64,000 bases of DNA, from assembly GCF_008389435.1 (NCBI RefSeq), contig NZ_VUYS01000008.1, forward strand, positions 94,084 to 158,083, read 5' to 3'. The DNA comes from Candidatus Nitrosocosmicus agrestis (lineage in GTDB: Archaea; Thermoproteota; Nitrososphaeria; Nitrososphaerales; Nitrososphaeraceae). Below the pieces are notes generated by a model. The model did no database searches. It worked only from the letters and a program-made list of their open reading frames with translations, and was not told the DNA's origin. This document shows positions 1 to 9,933 of the stretch, piece after piece (the stretch's first letter is position 1; each line of letters begins with the position of its first letter). The position numbers and the translations under genes were made by a program.

Positions 1-124
1 GCCTAGTACAATTTAAACAAGTCTTTTTAGACTATGAAGTTATAAATCAATGATTCATATTATTGCTAAAGTAATTCGCAACTGTACGATAAAAATATCT
101 GACTAATCCTACCTTTACCATTTT

Positions 125-724
125 TTAGGTGTTGATAAATACCTTTGCAACAGTTGTGTTAGGGGTGCTTGAAATGTCTACTTTTACTTTCCCAAGGTTC
201 TCAAAAATTAGAATCAAAAATTCTTTGATGAATAGTGACCAAATCTCTCCCAGTTTATGCTGGATAACGTATACATGCTTTCCATCCTCTTCAATCCTGT
301 GATCAGAGTTAATTCCTATCACCTTCATATATTGCTCCAAAACTTCCAAGACTGTATATAAACTATAATTTTTCTTGATTAATAATACCGAATCTTTCAA
401 AAAATTAAATGCAATGAGAGAAAGTTCTTTGACTAGCGATTCTTTAAATTTAGCAATGTCTTCTATTCCATTTTCTGAACCAGACTTTATTACTTGGTCC
501 ATTACGCTAGATAGGATAATCTTTGGAATCGGAATCATACCTATTTTGTTTTCATACCTTTCCCAGTTTGAATACCTTCGTAGAATTTGATTTATTAATA
601 CATTTAGGGAAGTCTCCCTGTAATCGGCCTCAAACTGCAATTCTTCAATGACCGAACTTTCCAACCTAAAAGTAATACTTCTTGTCTTGCTCGGTTTGTT
701 ATCAAATGATTCATTAATTTTCAA
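125..724 (-). CDS. hypothetical protein with ribbon-helix-helix-like N-terminus
   Basis: A 199-residue protein of unknown function. Residues about 15-52 (a basic start, then 'SITFRLESSVIEELQ' and two helices ending in 'INQILRRY') look like a MetJ/Arc-type ribbon-helix-helix DNA-binding segment. The remaining 145 residues are a mixed alpha/beta region I do not recognise. It is monocistronic, reads towards the left edge and has 217 bp of AT-rich DNA before the ABC gene. A transcription regulator with a C-terminal sensing or dimerisation domain is the best guess. The RHH reading rests on pattern only. Confidence 0.6.
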   Translation of the reverse strand: MKINESFDNKPSKTRSITFRLESSVIEELQFEADYRETSLNVLINQILRRYSNWERYENKIGMIPIPKIILSSVMDQVIKSGSENGIEDIAKFKESLVKELSLIAFNFLKDSVLLIKKNYSLYTVLEVLEQYMKVIGINSDHRIEEDGKHVYVIQHKLGEIWSLFIKEFLILIFENLGKVKVDISSTPNTTVAKVFINT

Positions 725-941
725 TCTATCTTGGACCTTTGAGTATTATGAATAATCAGTTATTATGCTTTTTATTTTAAACATGGATCTTTCGATGATT
801 TTGAATCTTCGCTTTACTTCAATATTTTTTAACTACTTACAGTTATTCAAATTTTCCGAAAGCGATATAAAAATAGTCCGGATTGATTTTTTTTGATTGT
901 TTGGTGATGGGTTTATAGTTTGGCTCGGGCTATTCCTTTAA

Positions 942-1706
942 TTAATGAGAGTGCGTTTTTATATGTATATGCATCGTGGATTCGATGAATGTTTTTAGGT
1001 TGTTCTCATTAGTAAAAAACTCTTCAGACACGCCATGGAAATACAATCTCCGATGCAAACAAGCCACTTTATTAGAAAGCATATTTACTGCGTCCAGATC
1101 GTGTGATGACCAAATTATGGTGATATTTTTTTCCTTGTTTAGTTTAGTAAGTAAATTGTAGAATAGTTTCAGAACATTGGCATCAATTGCTGTGGCCGGT
1201 TCATCTAGGATCAATATATCAGGATTGTGTATCAATGCCTTTGCAATCATCACCCTCTGTTGTTGTCCTCCTGATAAATCACCTATTCTTTTATCTAACA
1301 GGTCACTAATGCCAGTTAGGTCGGTCAATTCTTTAATCTTAGATTTACTCTCGCTATTCTTTTTTCCAAATGACCCTAATTGTATAATTTCTCTTACGGT
1401 AGCAGGAAATCTAGGATCAAAACTATTTGATTGAGGAATATAACCGATATGTTTGTAAATTTCTTTTGCTCTCGTCCGTATGTCATTGCCCAGAATTTTA
1501 ATGCTTCCAGTAAAATCTTTGTTTAATCCAAGCATACATTTGAACAGTGTTGTTTTTCCTGCTCCATTTGGTCCAATTATGCCAAGGAAATCCCCTTTTC
1601 TGATTTCAAATGATATGTCGTCAAGGATGGTATCAGAATTATTCTTGAAAGTTACGTTTTTTAATGTAATTATAGGTTCAGAATCAGGTTGCACATGTTG
1701 AGACAT
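942..1706 (-). CDS. metal-type ABC transporter ATP-binding protein (ZnuC/MntB-like)
   Basis: ATPase subunit of an ABC importer, 254 aa, a normal length for the family. Walker A is GPNGAGKT at residues 45-52, the Q-loop is Gln92, the signature LSGGQ is at 144-148, Walker B ILILDEP at 164-170 and the switch His lies in 'SSHD' near 200. The sequence resembles the zinc/manganese (ZnuC) group more than other ABC classes. The C-terminus is His-rich ('HIHIKTHSH'), which suits a protein handling divalent metal, although that link is inference. No permease or solute-binding gene lies next to it in this window, so the substrate is not established by context. Confidence 0.85.
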   Translation of the reverse strand: MSQHVQPDSEPIITLKNVTFKNNSDTILDDISFEIRKGDFLGIIGPNGAGKTTLFKCMLGLNKDFTGSIKILGNDIRTRAKEIYKHIGYIPQSNSFDPRFPATVREIIQLGSFGKKNSESKSKIKELTDLTGISDLLDKRIGDLSGGQQQRVMIAKALIHNPDILILDEPATAIDANVLKLFYNLLTKLNKEKNITIIWSSHDLDAVNMLSNKVACLHRRLYFHGVSEEFFTNENNLKTFIESTMHIHIKTHSH

Positions 1707-1844
1707 AGATCATTAAACTTTGCATATTAATATATTTAAGATTTGTCAGATTAATTCATTTGAGCTTGACTGCTCGGAAGATAAATAATTAATCAATTGA
1801 ATTATCTAAATGCCATCATATAACCTCAACTTGCGATACATTAT

Positions 1845-3167
1845 TCAATTTTCATTTAAATTCTGGTTTGGAATATCTATTGCTAGACCTGGCAATTTGA
1901 AATCAGGAAGCTTGAAATCTGGTAATTGTGGTAGTTTGAAATTTGGAAATGGTGTATTAGGCTGTATATTATTATTATTGTCTGGTTCTGACTGTGATTG
2001 AATTTCTTGAAGTGGTAGATCTGGTCTGGCTTCCAAACTGGCCACCAGATTTATTATTTGTCCGTTACGATTAACAGATAGGTTTATTTTATCTCCAACT
2101 TTTTTATTTATATCCAAGTATGAAATTATATCATCTATTCTAGAAACGGGATGATTATCGATCGCTATAATTATGTCCTTATCTAAAATCTGTTGTTCTC
2201 CAAATCTGTTACCTTGAATTAGCATTCCCTGTAAACCAGCCTTGTCTGCTGGGCCGTTTGGTACTACATCTTCTATTAAAACACCTTTGTAATTGTGAGG
2301 AAGTCCAAAGGCCTCAGCAAATGTGGGTGAAAGTTTTGAACCTGAAATACCTAGCCATGGATGTTGATATGTTCCAGATTTTAGGAGAGATGGTATAATC
2401 CTCATTATGTCGTTTGAAGGGATGGCAAAACCCACTCCAGTGTACGCACCTGTATTTGAAAAAATTGCGGTATTCATTCCTACTACTTTTCCATCCAAGT
2501 CTATGAGTGGTCCACCCGAATTACCTGGATTGATGGCCGCATCTGTTTGTATGACATTCGGTATTGAATATCCCAAGTCCGAATTAGGCAAGAGCCTGCC
2601 GATCTGACTTACTATACCAAAAGTCAATGTATTGTCTAGCCCATATGGATTCCCTATCGCCAAAACTGGGTCTCCTACTTTAAGTAGTGAAGAATTTGAA
2701 AAGGCGACCGGTACCAATTTTTCGTCCATTGGATTATCTATTTTAAGTATGGATATATCTCCATAAGGGTCTACGCCAACTACTTTTGCGGTGTAGCTAT
2801 TACCATTGTTGAATGTGACGATTATGTTTGAAGCTGAGCTTATCACGTGATAGTTTGTAATTATAATTCCTGAATCGTCGTAAATAAAGCCTGAACCAAA
2901 TTTCATAACAAAGGGACTAGCGCCTGATGAATCATAAATACTGTTTAGGGAATTAGGGTCTTGGTATTCCGTACTTATTTGAACGACCGAGTCTTTGACT
3001 TTATCAAACACATCATTTAACAATGATGTATTTCCATTCGCAAATAACCCTAGATGCTCTTCCAAAGATTGTTCGTTACTTTGAGCATAAGCAAATCCTG
3101 CCAGTTGAAATAAAATTACACAAACAGAAAAAAATATTATAAAACAAAATAATCTTATTCTATACAA
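1845..3167 (-). CDS. htrA: secreted HtrA/DegP-type serine protease with PDZ domain
   Basis: Extracytoplasmic quality-control protease, 440 aa. Residues 1-28 form a signal peptide ending in 'GFAYA'. The trypsin-like domain carries the catalytic triad His107 ('NYHVIS'), Asp137 ('YGDISI') and Ser217 ('NPGNSGGPL'). One PDZ domain follows at about 266-375 ('PWLGISGSKL', 'NGPADKAGLQG'). The C-terminal tail has a proline-rich repeat built on 'LPDFKLP', unlike the second PDZ of bacterial DegP, and may be a flexible or wall-contacting tail. It is transcribed alone. The start ATG is followed at once by a good signal sequence, which supports it. Confidence 0.92.
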   Translation of the reverse strand: MYRIRLFCFIIFFSVCVILFQLAGFAYAQSNEQSLEEHLGLFANGNTSLLNDVFDKVKDSVVQISTEYQDPNSLNSIYDSSGASPFVMKFGSGFIYDDSGIIITNYHVISSASNIIVTFNNGNSYTAKVVGVDPYGDISILKIDNPMDEKLVPVAFSNSSLLKVGDPVLAIGNPYGLDNTLTFGIVSQIGRLLPNSDLGYSIPNVIQTDAAINPGNSGGPLIDLDGKVVGMNTAIFSNTGAYTGVGFAIPSNDIMRIIPSLLKSGTYQHPWLGISGSKLSPTFAEAFGLPHNYKGVLIEDVVPNGPADKAGLQGMLIQGNRFGEQQILDKDIIIAIDNHPVSRIDDIISYLDINKKVGDKINLSVNRNGQIINLVASLEARPDLPLQEIQSQSEPDNNNNIQPNTPFPNFKLPQLPDFKLPDFKLPGLAIDIPNQNLNEN

Positions 3168-3740
3168 AAAGATCTAATTAAATAAGACAGTAATTGTATT
3201 TATATCTTAAATATGAGCAAAGACGGAAGGTATTTGGAATAGTTGTATATAACTATGATATAAGACCAAAAGGACCTTGTAGTACTTGAACTGCTTTTAA
3301 GATATGTGATAAATTGATAATACACAGAGAATTCTAGGCAAATTTTCTATATTGAAAATACAATTTAAGTAAATAATGTCTGTGGTTGAACTTACAAGGA
3401 AATTAACTTTTTACAGATTAAAAGTCTAAACTGTGCTGCTATGTACTCTTTTGTCAAAAAAAACCTAAAAGATCAGAGATTACAATCCGGCGTATCATCC
3501 ATATCTAGTTCTCCAAAAAGCTAACATATCAACACTAATTGAGAATCCTATACACATTGAAGCAATCCAAAATTGTTCCTTAACTTTCTTCATGTGAATT
3601 TTGAAGCATGGGTTAAATATTTTATCAAAGATTTTTCTGTACAATGAAATATCTTTTGATACATTCATTAGCCTTGTCCGTAATTGACATCATTAGGTTT
3701 AGTACCATTAGAAACTCACCAGGTAAGGAGGATAAATGAA
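3168..3740. other. intergenic, no gene recognised
   Basis: AT-rich spacer between the divergent htrA-like gene and the small secreted-protein gene. Only very short open frames are present. Promoters for both flanking genes must lie here. I see no tRNA, repeat or remnant. Confidence 0.5.
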
Positions 3741-3980
3741 ATGGATCTTCGAATAAATCTAAAAACCACGTTACAAATCACTTGCGTAGTATTCTCGCTT
3801 TTGATACTGGCTCAGATTTCAATTATTGACCCAGCCAATGCGCTAACCCGATACTTTAATTGTGTAACTCGATCTGCAAATCATAACGGTACATTCTCCA
3901 TGGATAATGCTGAAGCATGTTACGACAAAGTATTTAAAGGAGCAGCAGATAACGATGAATTTGGAAGAGTAATAAAGTAG
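3741..3980 (+). CDS. small secreted protein
   Basis: A 79-residue protein of unknown role. The ATG at 3741 is chosen over an in-frame start 57 bp upstream because AAGGAGG lies about 9 nt before it and the new N-terminus gives a clean signal peptide: basic 'MDLRINLK', a hydrophobic stretch, then 'DPANA' at about residues 31-35 as cleavage site. The mature part is about 44 residues with two cysteines ('FNCVTRS', 'AEACYDK') that could form one disulfide. A strong Shine-Dalgarno is uncommon in this window. Confidence 0.7.
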   Translation: MDLRINLKTTLQITCVVFSLLILAQISIIDPANALTRYFNCVTRSANHNGTFSMDNAEACYDKVFKGAADNDEFGRVIK

Positions 3981-4678
3981 TTTAAAAATTGTATTATTAC
4001 ATTGATTGTTTATTTGAGTCAGACAAAAATTTCAGTGTAGGAATTTTTAATTAGTGTTGAACCAAACTCGGCTACAATTCATTTTAAAGGTTCTGACTTA
4101 AATCAAATAACAATCAATGATTTGTATATTACTTTCTATTTTAACAATTAAATTCAAATGATAGAGACATAATGCAGGAATTAAATCTGATTCCACAAAT
4201 AATCGATAGTTGGTAAATGATTATCTATACTCAAATGAATTAAAAATAAAGTAGTTTTATGATTGTAGTTTATAAAAGTCCGATCTTAATTCTTTTTGGT
4301 TTAACTATTTGAGTGCTACTCCAATGCCTTCTATACCCCCAAATGTCAATATCATCATTCCCAATTTCGTAACATAATGCATTCCAAGTAGATTTAGATA
4401 TGTATCCACTTGATTATTCTTGCAGGCGTGTTTCTCTCACCCTAACTTTCAATACTTTTTGAACCTCAATTTAGCTCACAACACCTTCAACAAGAGAACA
4501 TGAATGAGGAATTTTAGTTTTGGCTTAAATTTCATTTCCTGGTTTGAACTGAAGTATCAGAAGTTACCTTTTTATCTATTTGGGTTTGGAAGTTTAAATG
4601 TATAGGAAAATGCGTTTATTGGAGAGGATTAAATACAATGCTTACGACATTAGAAAGCATCCTAGTGAGGTCGATTAA
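3981..4678. other. intergenic; promoter region of the pentose-phosphate operon
   Basis: About 700 bp without a convincing gene. Near its end, 'ggaagtttaaatgtatagg' (about 4588-4606) could be the TATA element for the downstream operon. A 21-codon frame beginning at ATG 4638 overlaps the start of the next gene in another frame and could be a leader peptide, but this may be chance. Confidence 0.4.
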
Positions 4679-6304
4679 ATGTATAGTATCAATAGATATC
4701 TAAGACTAAAAGAAAAAATCAAAGAAATTAGAAAGATTGCCTTAACTGGTATTGCAGAGGCGGGATCAGGGCATCCAGGAGCCTCTTTTTCGGCTGCCGA
4801 AATTATGGGTTCGCTATATTTTCAAATTATGAATATCGACCTTAAGAACTACTCATTAGCAAATAGAGATTACTTTATCAATTCCAAAGCACACTCTGCA
4901 CCAGGTTACTACGCAACATTAGCCTTGTCCGGTTCCTTTCCCAAAGATGAAATAAAAACACTAAGAAAACTACACTCTAGACTCCAGGGCCATCCTGTTA
5001 GATATAGTGAACATCAAAAGAATCATAGCGTTCCTGGAATTGAATACTCGGGAGGGTCTGAGGGAATTGGATTGTCTGTCTCCATAGGAATAAGCCTCGC
5101 AAACAGATTAGATGGGTATGACAATATGGTGTATTGCCTGTTAGGAGACGGAGAAACAAATGAAGGGCAAGTTTGGGAAGCGTCTATGGCTGCTTCCAAA
5201 TTCAGGTTAAATAATTTAATAGCAATATTAGATAGGAACAAAATACAACAAGATGGCTTTACAGAGGATATCATGCCAATTGATCCAGTAAAGGAGAAAT
5301 GGAGTTCCTTTAATTGGGATGTGGTTGAGGTTGATGGTCACCGAATAGAACAGTTAATAACTGAGCTTTTGAGAAAACCTAAAGATAAACCAAAGATAAT
5401 TATTGCAAATACTGTTAAAGGTAACGGGATCAAACATATGGCAAACAACCCTCAATGGCATGGTAAGGCACCTTCAAAGAAGCATATGCCAATATTGTTA
5501 GAAGAGCTGGAGGGCGAGTATATGATTTCACCTTCTATTATCGCAGGTCCTACGGGCATCGATGAGAAAAGCTTAATTGAAAAAATTGAGACAGCAGAAA
5601 AGTACCGCTCAGAAATGATTCATCTAGATGTTATGGATGGAATTTTTGTGCCCAATACCACCTTCTCTCATAAAACTATTAAAAATATAAGAAGTGTGAC
5701 GAATGTTCCATTTGATACGCATCTTATGATACAAAGTCCAGCAGATGAACTAGATGACTTCATTGATGCTGGCTGTGACATACTTACGATACATTCTGAG
5801 GTTTGTAAAAGCGAGAAAGATTTTGAAACTATGAATACTAAACTGATATCTAATGGTGTAAGTCCAGGTTTGGCAATTAATCCAAATACTGAATTTCCTC
5901 AATGGGCAATTCCATTTTTGGATCAATTGGATGTAATTATCATCATGTCGGTTAATCCTGGCTTTGCAGGTCAAAAGTTTATTCCTGAAGTGTCATCAAA
6001 AATGACCAAATTAATTCCATTGCTGCGTAAATCCGGCTTTACGGGATACTTTGAGGCCGATGGTGGTATCGATTTATCTACGATTTTGAACGCGTATAAT
6101 GCTGGCTGCAGAATATTCGTAATGGGTAACGCAATTTTTGGGTCAGATGACATACAATCTAGGCTAAAAGAGACGAGACTCAAGATTGATACAAATTTGG
6201 AACAGCAATTGCTTCAAAAGTCACAATCATTAGATATTAAAGATGACTGGGTAAAGGGGAGAAAAACAGTTTTAGAACGCTTTCAATTAGGAGTATTGCC
6301 TTGA
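4679..6304 (+). CDS. fusion: transketolase N-terminal subunit + ribulose-phosphate 3-epimerase
   Basis: A 541-residue two-enzyme fusion for the non-oxidative pentose-phosphate pathway. Residues 1 to about 278 are the thiamine-diphosphate (N-terminal) half of transketolase: 'AGSGHPGAS' near 28, then the ThDP/metal motif GDGETNEG...N near 153-185. Residues about 282-510 are a complete ribulose-5-phosphate 3-epimerase TIM barrel: 'ISPSIIAG', metal ligands in 'IHLDVMDG', 'DTHLMI' and 'EADGGID', and the phosphate loop 'SVNPGFAGQ'. No stop separates the halves. The in-frame ATG at 5522 (Met282) has GGAGG 8 nt upstream, so free epimerase could also be made internally. The gene start ATG has GAGGTCG 6 nt before it. 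The transketolase C-half is the next gene. Confidence 0.93.
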   Translation: MYSINRYLRLKEKIKEIRKIALTGIAEAGSGHPGASFSAAEIMGSLYFQIMNIDLKNYSLANRDYFINSKAHSAPGYYATLALSGSFPKDEIKTLRKLHSRLQGHPVRYSEHQKNHSVPGIEYSGGSEGIGLSVSIGISLANRLDGYDNMVYCLLGDGETNEGQVWEASMAASKFRLNNLIAILDRNKIQQDGFTEDIMPIDPVKEKWSSFNWDVVEVDGHRIEQLITELLRKPKDKPKIIIANTVKGNGIKHMANNPQWHGKAPSKKHMPILLEELEGEYMISPSIIAGPTGIDEKSLIEKIETAEKYRSEMIHLDVMDGIFVPNTTFSHKTIKNIRSVTNVPFDTHLMIQSPADELDDFIDAGCDILTIHSEVCKSEKDFETMNTKLISNGVSPGLAINPNTEFPQWAIPFLDQLDVIIIMSVNPGFAGQKFIPEVSSKMTKLIPLLRKSGFTGYFEADGGIDLSTILNAYNAGCRIFVMGNAIFGSDDIQSRLKETRLKIDTNLEQQLLQKSQSLDIKDDWVKGRKTVLERFQLGVLP

Positions 6305-6390
6305 GTTACTGTGATCACAAAAAGAATAGCTTTTTCTTTTGCAATTTTGGTATAAATGAAAAAAATATAATGTATTTGGTGAGATAAGAT

Positions 6391-7383
6391 TTGTATTCAT
6401 TGAACTCCTTGAACACTGATGAGGTAAAATTTTCCGATATGAGGTCTGCTTATGGTGAAGCCCTAGTAGACCTGGGGACAGAAAATAAGAATATAGTGTG
6501 CGTAGGCGGTGATACCACAGACTCTTTAAAAACAAAAAAGTTTGGTGAAAAATTTCCAGATCGGTTGTTTAACGTTGGAATTGCAGAGGCAAATTTGGTG
6601 TCGATTGCCGCGGGACTAGCTATCGCGGGTAAGATCTCCTTCGCAAGCACCTATGCTGCATTTATTCCAGGCCGATGTTTGGATCAAATTAGAAACGCAA
6701 TATGCTATCCCAAATTGAATGTAAAAATAGTTGTTTCTCATGCTGGCTTGTCAGTTGGTCCTGATGGTGCATCACATCAACAAATTGAAGATATTTCCAT
6801 AATGAGATCGCTTCCAAATATGAATGTCTTGATTCCTTCAGATGCACTTTCAGTAAAAAAATTGTTGCAAAAGGCGGTCAAGACTTCAGGTCCGTTTTAC
6901 ATGAGATTGGCGCGGCCCTCTACTGAGGAAATATATGGCTCTAACCCCGAAACCAATTTTGATATAGGTGTAGGAAATATATTGGTAGACGGTAGTGATA
7001 TTAGTATCATTGCCTGTGGAACTATGGTTGCTACCTCGCTAAAAGCAAGTAATATTCTCAAAACTGAGTATGGAATTTCTTGTAGAGTTGTCGATATGTA
7101 TTCAATTAAACCTATTGATTCAGACCTCGTTTGTAAGTGCGCCAAGGAAACCCGTGGAATTCTTACTGTAGAAGAACATAATATTATAGGTGGTCTCGGA
7201 TCTGCAGTTTCAGAGGTCACAGCCGAAATGTATCCTACAATAGTTAAAAAATTAGGAGTCAGAGATAAATTTGGTGAATCTGCTAGGGACGAGGAAATTG
7301 ACACTCTTTTGGATAACTATGGTTTGTCTCCTAGGGAAATAGTAAAAAATGCCTTGGCCTTAATTAAAAGTGAGAAAAGATGA
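6391..7383 (+). CDS. transketolase, C-terminal subunit
   Basis: Second half of a split transketolase, 330 aa: pyrimidine-binding domain (to about 165) and C-terminal domain (about 190-320). The glutamate that activates ThDP lies in 'VGIAEANLVSIAAGLA', and 'SHAGLSVGPDGASHQ' is also typical. It must pair with the N-half encoded upstream in the fusion gene. Translation probably starts at TTG 6391 after 'ggtgagataag'. The stop overlaps the start of the transaldolase gene by 4 bp (ATGA), so the two are translationally coupled. Confidence 0.93.
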   Translation: MYSLNSLNTDEVKFSDMRSAYGEALVDLGTENKNIVCVGGDTTDSLKTKKFGEKFPDRLFNVGIAEANLVSIAAGLAIAGKISFASTYAAFIPGRCLDQIRNAICYPKLNVKIVVSHAGLSVGPDGASHQQIEDISIMRSLPNMNVLIPSDALSVKKLLQKAVKTSGPFYMRLARPSTEEIYGSNPETNFDIGVGNILVDGSDISIIACGTMVATSLKASNILKTEYGISCRVVDMYSIKPIDSDLVCKCAKETRGILTVEEHNIIGGLGSAVSEVTAEMYPTIVKKLGVRDKFGESARDEEIDTLLDNYGLSPREIVKNALALIKSEKR

Positions 7384-8045
7384 AAATTTTTCTGGACACA
7401 GCAAATGTGGATTCAATTCAAAAATACAGTGAAATGGGCGTTATAGATGGAATAACAACCAACCCGACCTTGCTTTCAAAAGAAACGGGTAATCCCATTA
7501 AAACAATGAAAAAAATCGTTGAAATTGTTCGAGGCCCTGTTAGCCTTGAAATTGTTGCAACCACATTTGACAGAATGATGGAGGAGTCTCTAAAATTGGC
7601 AGAGTATGGTGAAAATGTAGTGGTAAAAGTACCTATGACGGTTGATGGCCTTAAGGTAGTAAAGGCTCTAACCAACAAAGGAATAAAAACAAATGTTACC
7701 CTTATTTTCTCAGCAAACCAAGCTTTGCTTGCTGCCAAAGCAGGAGCCACGTATGTCAGTCCTTTTATAGGTCGACTGGATGATATTGGCAGCGAAGGAT
7801 TGAATCTCGTAAGTGAAATAATCCAGATTTTTGTAGGTTACGAATATACAACTCAGGTATTGGTAGCAAGTGTCAGACATCCTCTTCACGTTATTGAATC
7901 AGCTAAAATGGGTGCTGATGTAGTAACACTTCCTCCAGAAATTTTGGACAAGATGATAAAGCATCCACTATCTGATAAAGGATTAGATTTGTTTCTGTCT
8001 GACTGGAAGAAAATAGAAAAAGATAATCCTAACCTTTCATTCTAA
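7380..8045 (+). CDS. tal: transaldolase (small, TalC/FSA-like subfamily)
   Basis: A 221-residue TIM-barrel aldolase of the short transaldolase/fructose-6-phosphate aldolase group. The Schiff-base lysine is Lys83 in 'VVVKVPMT', with Asp6 ('FLDTAN') and 'GITTNPTLL' in the usual places. The length fits the short subfamily, not the 320-aa classical enzymes. With the two preceding genes it gives transketolase, epimerase and transaldolase in one operon, enough to interconvert pentose with triose/hexose phosphates and supply ribose 5-phosphate without an oxidative branch. It overlaps the upstream gene by 4 bp. Confidence 0.92.
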   Translation: MKIFLDTANVDSIQKYSEMGVIDGITTNPTLLSKETGNPIKTMKKIVEIVRGPVSLEIVATTFDRMMEESLKLAEYGENVVVKVPMTVDGLKVVKALTNKGIKTNVTLIFSANQALLAAKAGATYVSPFIGRLDDIGSEGLNLVSEIIQIFVGYEYTTQVLVASVRHPLHVIESAKMGADVVTLPPEILDKMIKHPLSDKGLDLFLSDWKKIEKDNPNLSF

Positions 8046-8047
8046 TC

Positions 8048-8054
8048 TTTTTTT
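8048..8054 (+). terminator. T-run terminator after the tal operon
   Basis: A run of seven T starts 3 nt after the transaldolase stop, at the end of a plus-strand operon facing the convergent VWA gene. Oligo-T tracts serve as intrinsic terminators in archaea. No hairpin is evident. Confidence 0.4.
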
Positions 8055-8127
8055 ATGTAATAATTAAAGTTAATTAATTTTCAATAAATTAAATACAATC
8101 AAAATGATCACTCAATCGTAGTTAGCC

Positions 8128-9927
8128 TTATTCGGTGGCTAACAAATTGAGAACTTTCTTTGGTAGGTCTTTTAACCTCTTTTTAGATAATGTCAATGTT
8201 TTTTGATAGTTGAGGTATCTCAAATTATGACCGATGCTAAGGGCGTCTCCAATGTCCGCTCCTAATCCGATTGCTATCATCCTGATTCCGCTCCTCTTAT
8301 ATGACAAAACCACTGATCGGACTGCATCCATATCAGATGGCTCACCATCTGTTAAGGTTACAAAGATATCGGGTTTAAATGCGCTAATACTTGGGTTCAA
8401 TATTTTATAAACTTCTGCCAATGGCGTTCCTCCAAGTGGTTTTACTTGCATCAGTCTTCTGGCATAAAGTGACCCCCATTTGATAGTAGGAGGTTTTATG
8501 ATCCAACACTTTACCGAACGGGATTCTGTATTAAAAGCATAGACTGAAAATTTTATCCCGAGGTAATCTAAACCCTCACAAAGGGCTACAGCTGCTTTTT
8601 TGTACTCTATTTCATTGTCCTCGATACTACTAGAGAGGTCCAACAAGATTGCAATTTTTATGCTTATCGATATTTTCTTATCTCTGATAAACACTTTTGA
8701 CTGCCTTTCTACATAATTTTCAATTTCAATCTCCTCTCCGGTATAATCATACCTTTCCTTCCATCCGCTCTTCCATTCCTTTAGTGCCGTTTTTACCTTG
8801 TTTATTAAATTTAAATCATATATGGCAGCTTCATCTATGCCAATATTATCTGGAATAACTATTGCCAGATTTTCAGTAGATTCAAAACCCTTGTTGTCGT
8901 TTCGCTTACTTTCTTTGACAATGATTTTGAACTCCTCTTGTATTTCATAACCTTGAAGTATCTCTTTTTTCAATTTTTCAACTTCCATTTCCCTGGTTTT
9001 GATTTTCACGAGTTTTTCAATTTGAGAGATTATTTCTTCTTGCTTCATAGACAATCCCACTTTACTCTTGGGCATGCGAAGGGGGATTGGTGGAACTGTC
9101 ATCAAAGAATCAACTTGCAATATTTTTATTATCTGCCTTGTTTCTTTCTCTAACCATTTCTGATCTTCAAGGGGATCGTAAGTTTTGTTTCTCAAGTGAA
9201 AGTTTTTCAAATAATGTTTAATAACCCCATGGGCATATTCTGATGCTCTGATCACTCTTTCGTTTTCCCCGCCAAATAACTCGCCTTTGATGTAGCCAGT
9301 CAGAAAGAATTGCGAAAAGGCTTCTAATACTTTGTTACGACCGTGCAATGAATTAAGCAATGGTTTGTTATGCCATGATAAACCTTCGTAAAATATTATC
9401 TCCTTTATCATTCCCCTCCACTCTTCTAAACCTAGAATTTCGATTCTTTTTGTTTCCAAAATGTTGAATATGAATCCGAAAACAACGTCTGTATCGAAAA
9501 TTTTAAAAGAATATTTTAATCTAATAGATTCATACCAGAGTAACGTTCGCCATTGTCTGTATTTTTGAAATATATTTCCATAAAAATATTCCAAATCAGG
9601 TAACGTTATTCTCTTCTTTTCCAAATTTGTTGATATTTTTCCTTCCCTGGAAATGTGAATAGATGATTCTGAATTATCCGACCATCTACGAGATAAAAAG
9701 GTGGCAATCTCTAACAAAACATCATTTCTAATGTGGACGTTTTCAAGTTCTTTTTCATCAATTGTACCTGAAGGAGTTAGCTTATATTTAACATGACCAT
9801 CGTTTGAAGCACTTTTTGAAATTAAGTTGGAGATAGGAGATCTAGATTTAGAATTTATTGATGACGAGGAAGATGTATGTGATCCCTCTTTTTCTTCAGA
9901 ATCGTCAGGTTTCCAAAATATGGACAT
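8128..9927 (-). CDS. VWA-domain (CoxE/NorD/CobT-like) protein
   Basis: A 599-residue protein with a C-terminal von Willebrand factor A domain. The metal-ion-dependent adhesion site is complete: DLSSS beginning at Asp430, the Thr of 'LGGTPL' and 'LTDGEPSD'. The first 60 residues are Ser-rich and probably disordered. Residues 60-420 are helical and charged, without a family I can name. It lies 6 bp downstream of a MoxR-type AAA+ gene. AAA+/VWA pairs of this type (NorQ/NorD, CbbQ/CbbO, CobS/CobT) remodel enzymes or insert metal. The client here is unknown, as no target enzyme is adjacent. Confidence 0.85.
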   Translation of the reverse strand: MSIFWKPDDSEEKEGSHTSSSSSINSKSRSPISNLISKSASNDGHVKYKLTPSGTIDEKELENVHIRNDVLLEIATFLSRRWSDNSESSIHISREGKISTNLEKKRITLPDLEYFYGNIFQKYRQWRTLLWYESIRLKYSFKIFDTDVVFGFIFNILETKRIEILGLEEWRGMIKEIIFYEGLSWHNKPLLNSLHGRNKVLEAFSQFFLTGYIKGELFGGENERVIRASEYAHGVIKHYLKNFHLRNKTYDPLEDQKWLEKETRQIIKILQVDSLMTVPPIPLRMPKSKVGLSMKQEEIISQIEKLVKIKTREMEVEKLKKEILQGYEIQEEFKIIVKESKRNDNKGFESTENLAIVIPDNIGIDEAAIYDLNLINKVKTALKEWKSGWKERYDYTGEEIEIENYVERQSKVFIRDKKISISIKIAILLDLSSSIEDNEIEYKKAAVALCEGLDYLGIKFSVYAFNTESRSVKCWIIKPPTIKWGSLYARRLMQVKPLGGTPLAEVYKILNPSISAFKPDIFVTLTDGEPSDMDAVRSVVLSYKRSGIRMIAIGLGADIGDALSIGHNLRYLNYQKTLTLSKKRLKDLPKKVLNLLATE

Positions 9928-9933
9928 TTTGAT

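Noticed and set aside
3168..4678. Additional genes in the 3.2-4.7 kb spacers
   Set aside because: Apart from the 79-aa secreted protein only short, unsupported frames are present.
4638..4703. 21-codon frame overlapping the start of the transketolase-epimerase gene
   Set aside because: Could be a leader peptide, but there is no conservation or composition signal; not called as a gene.
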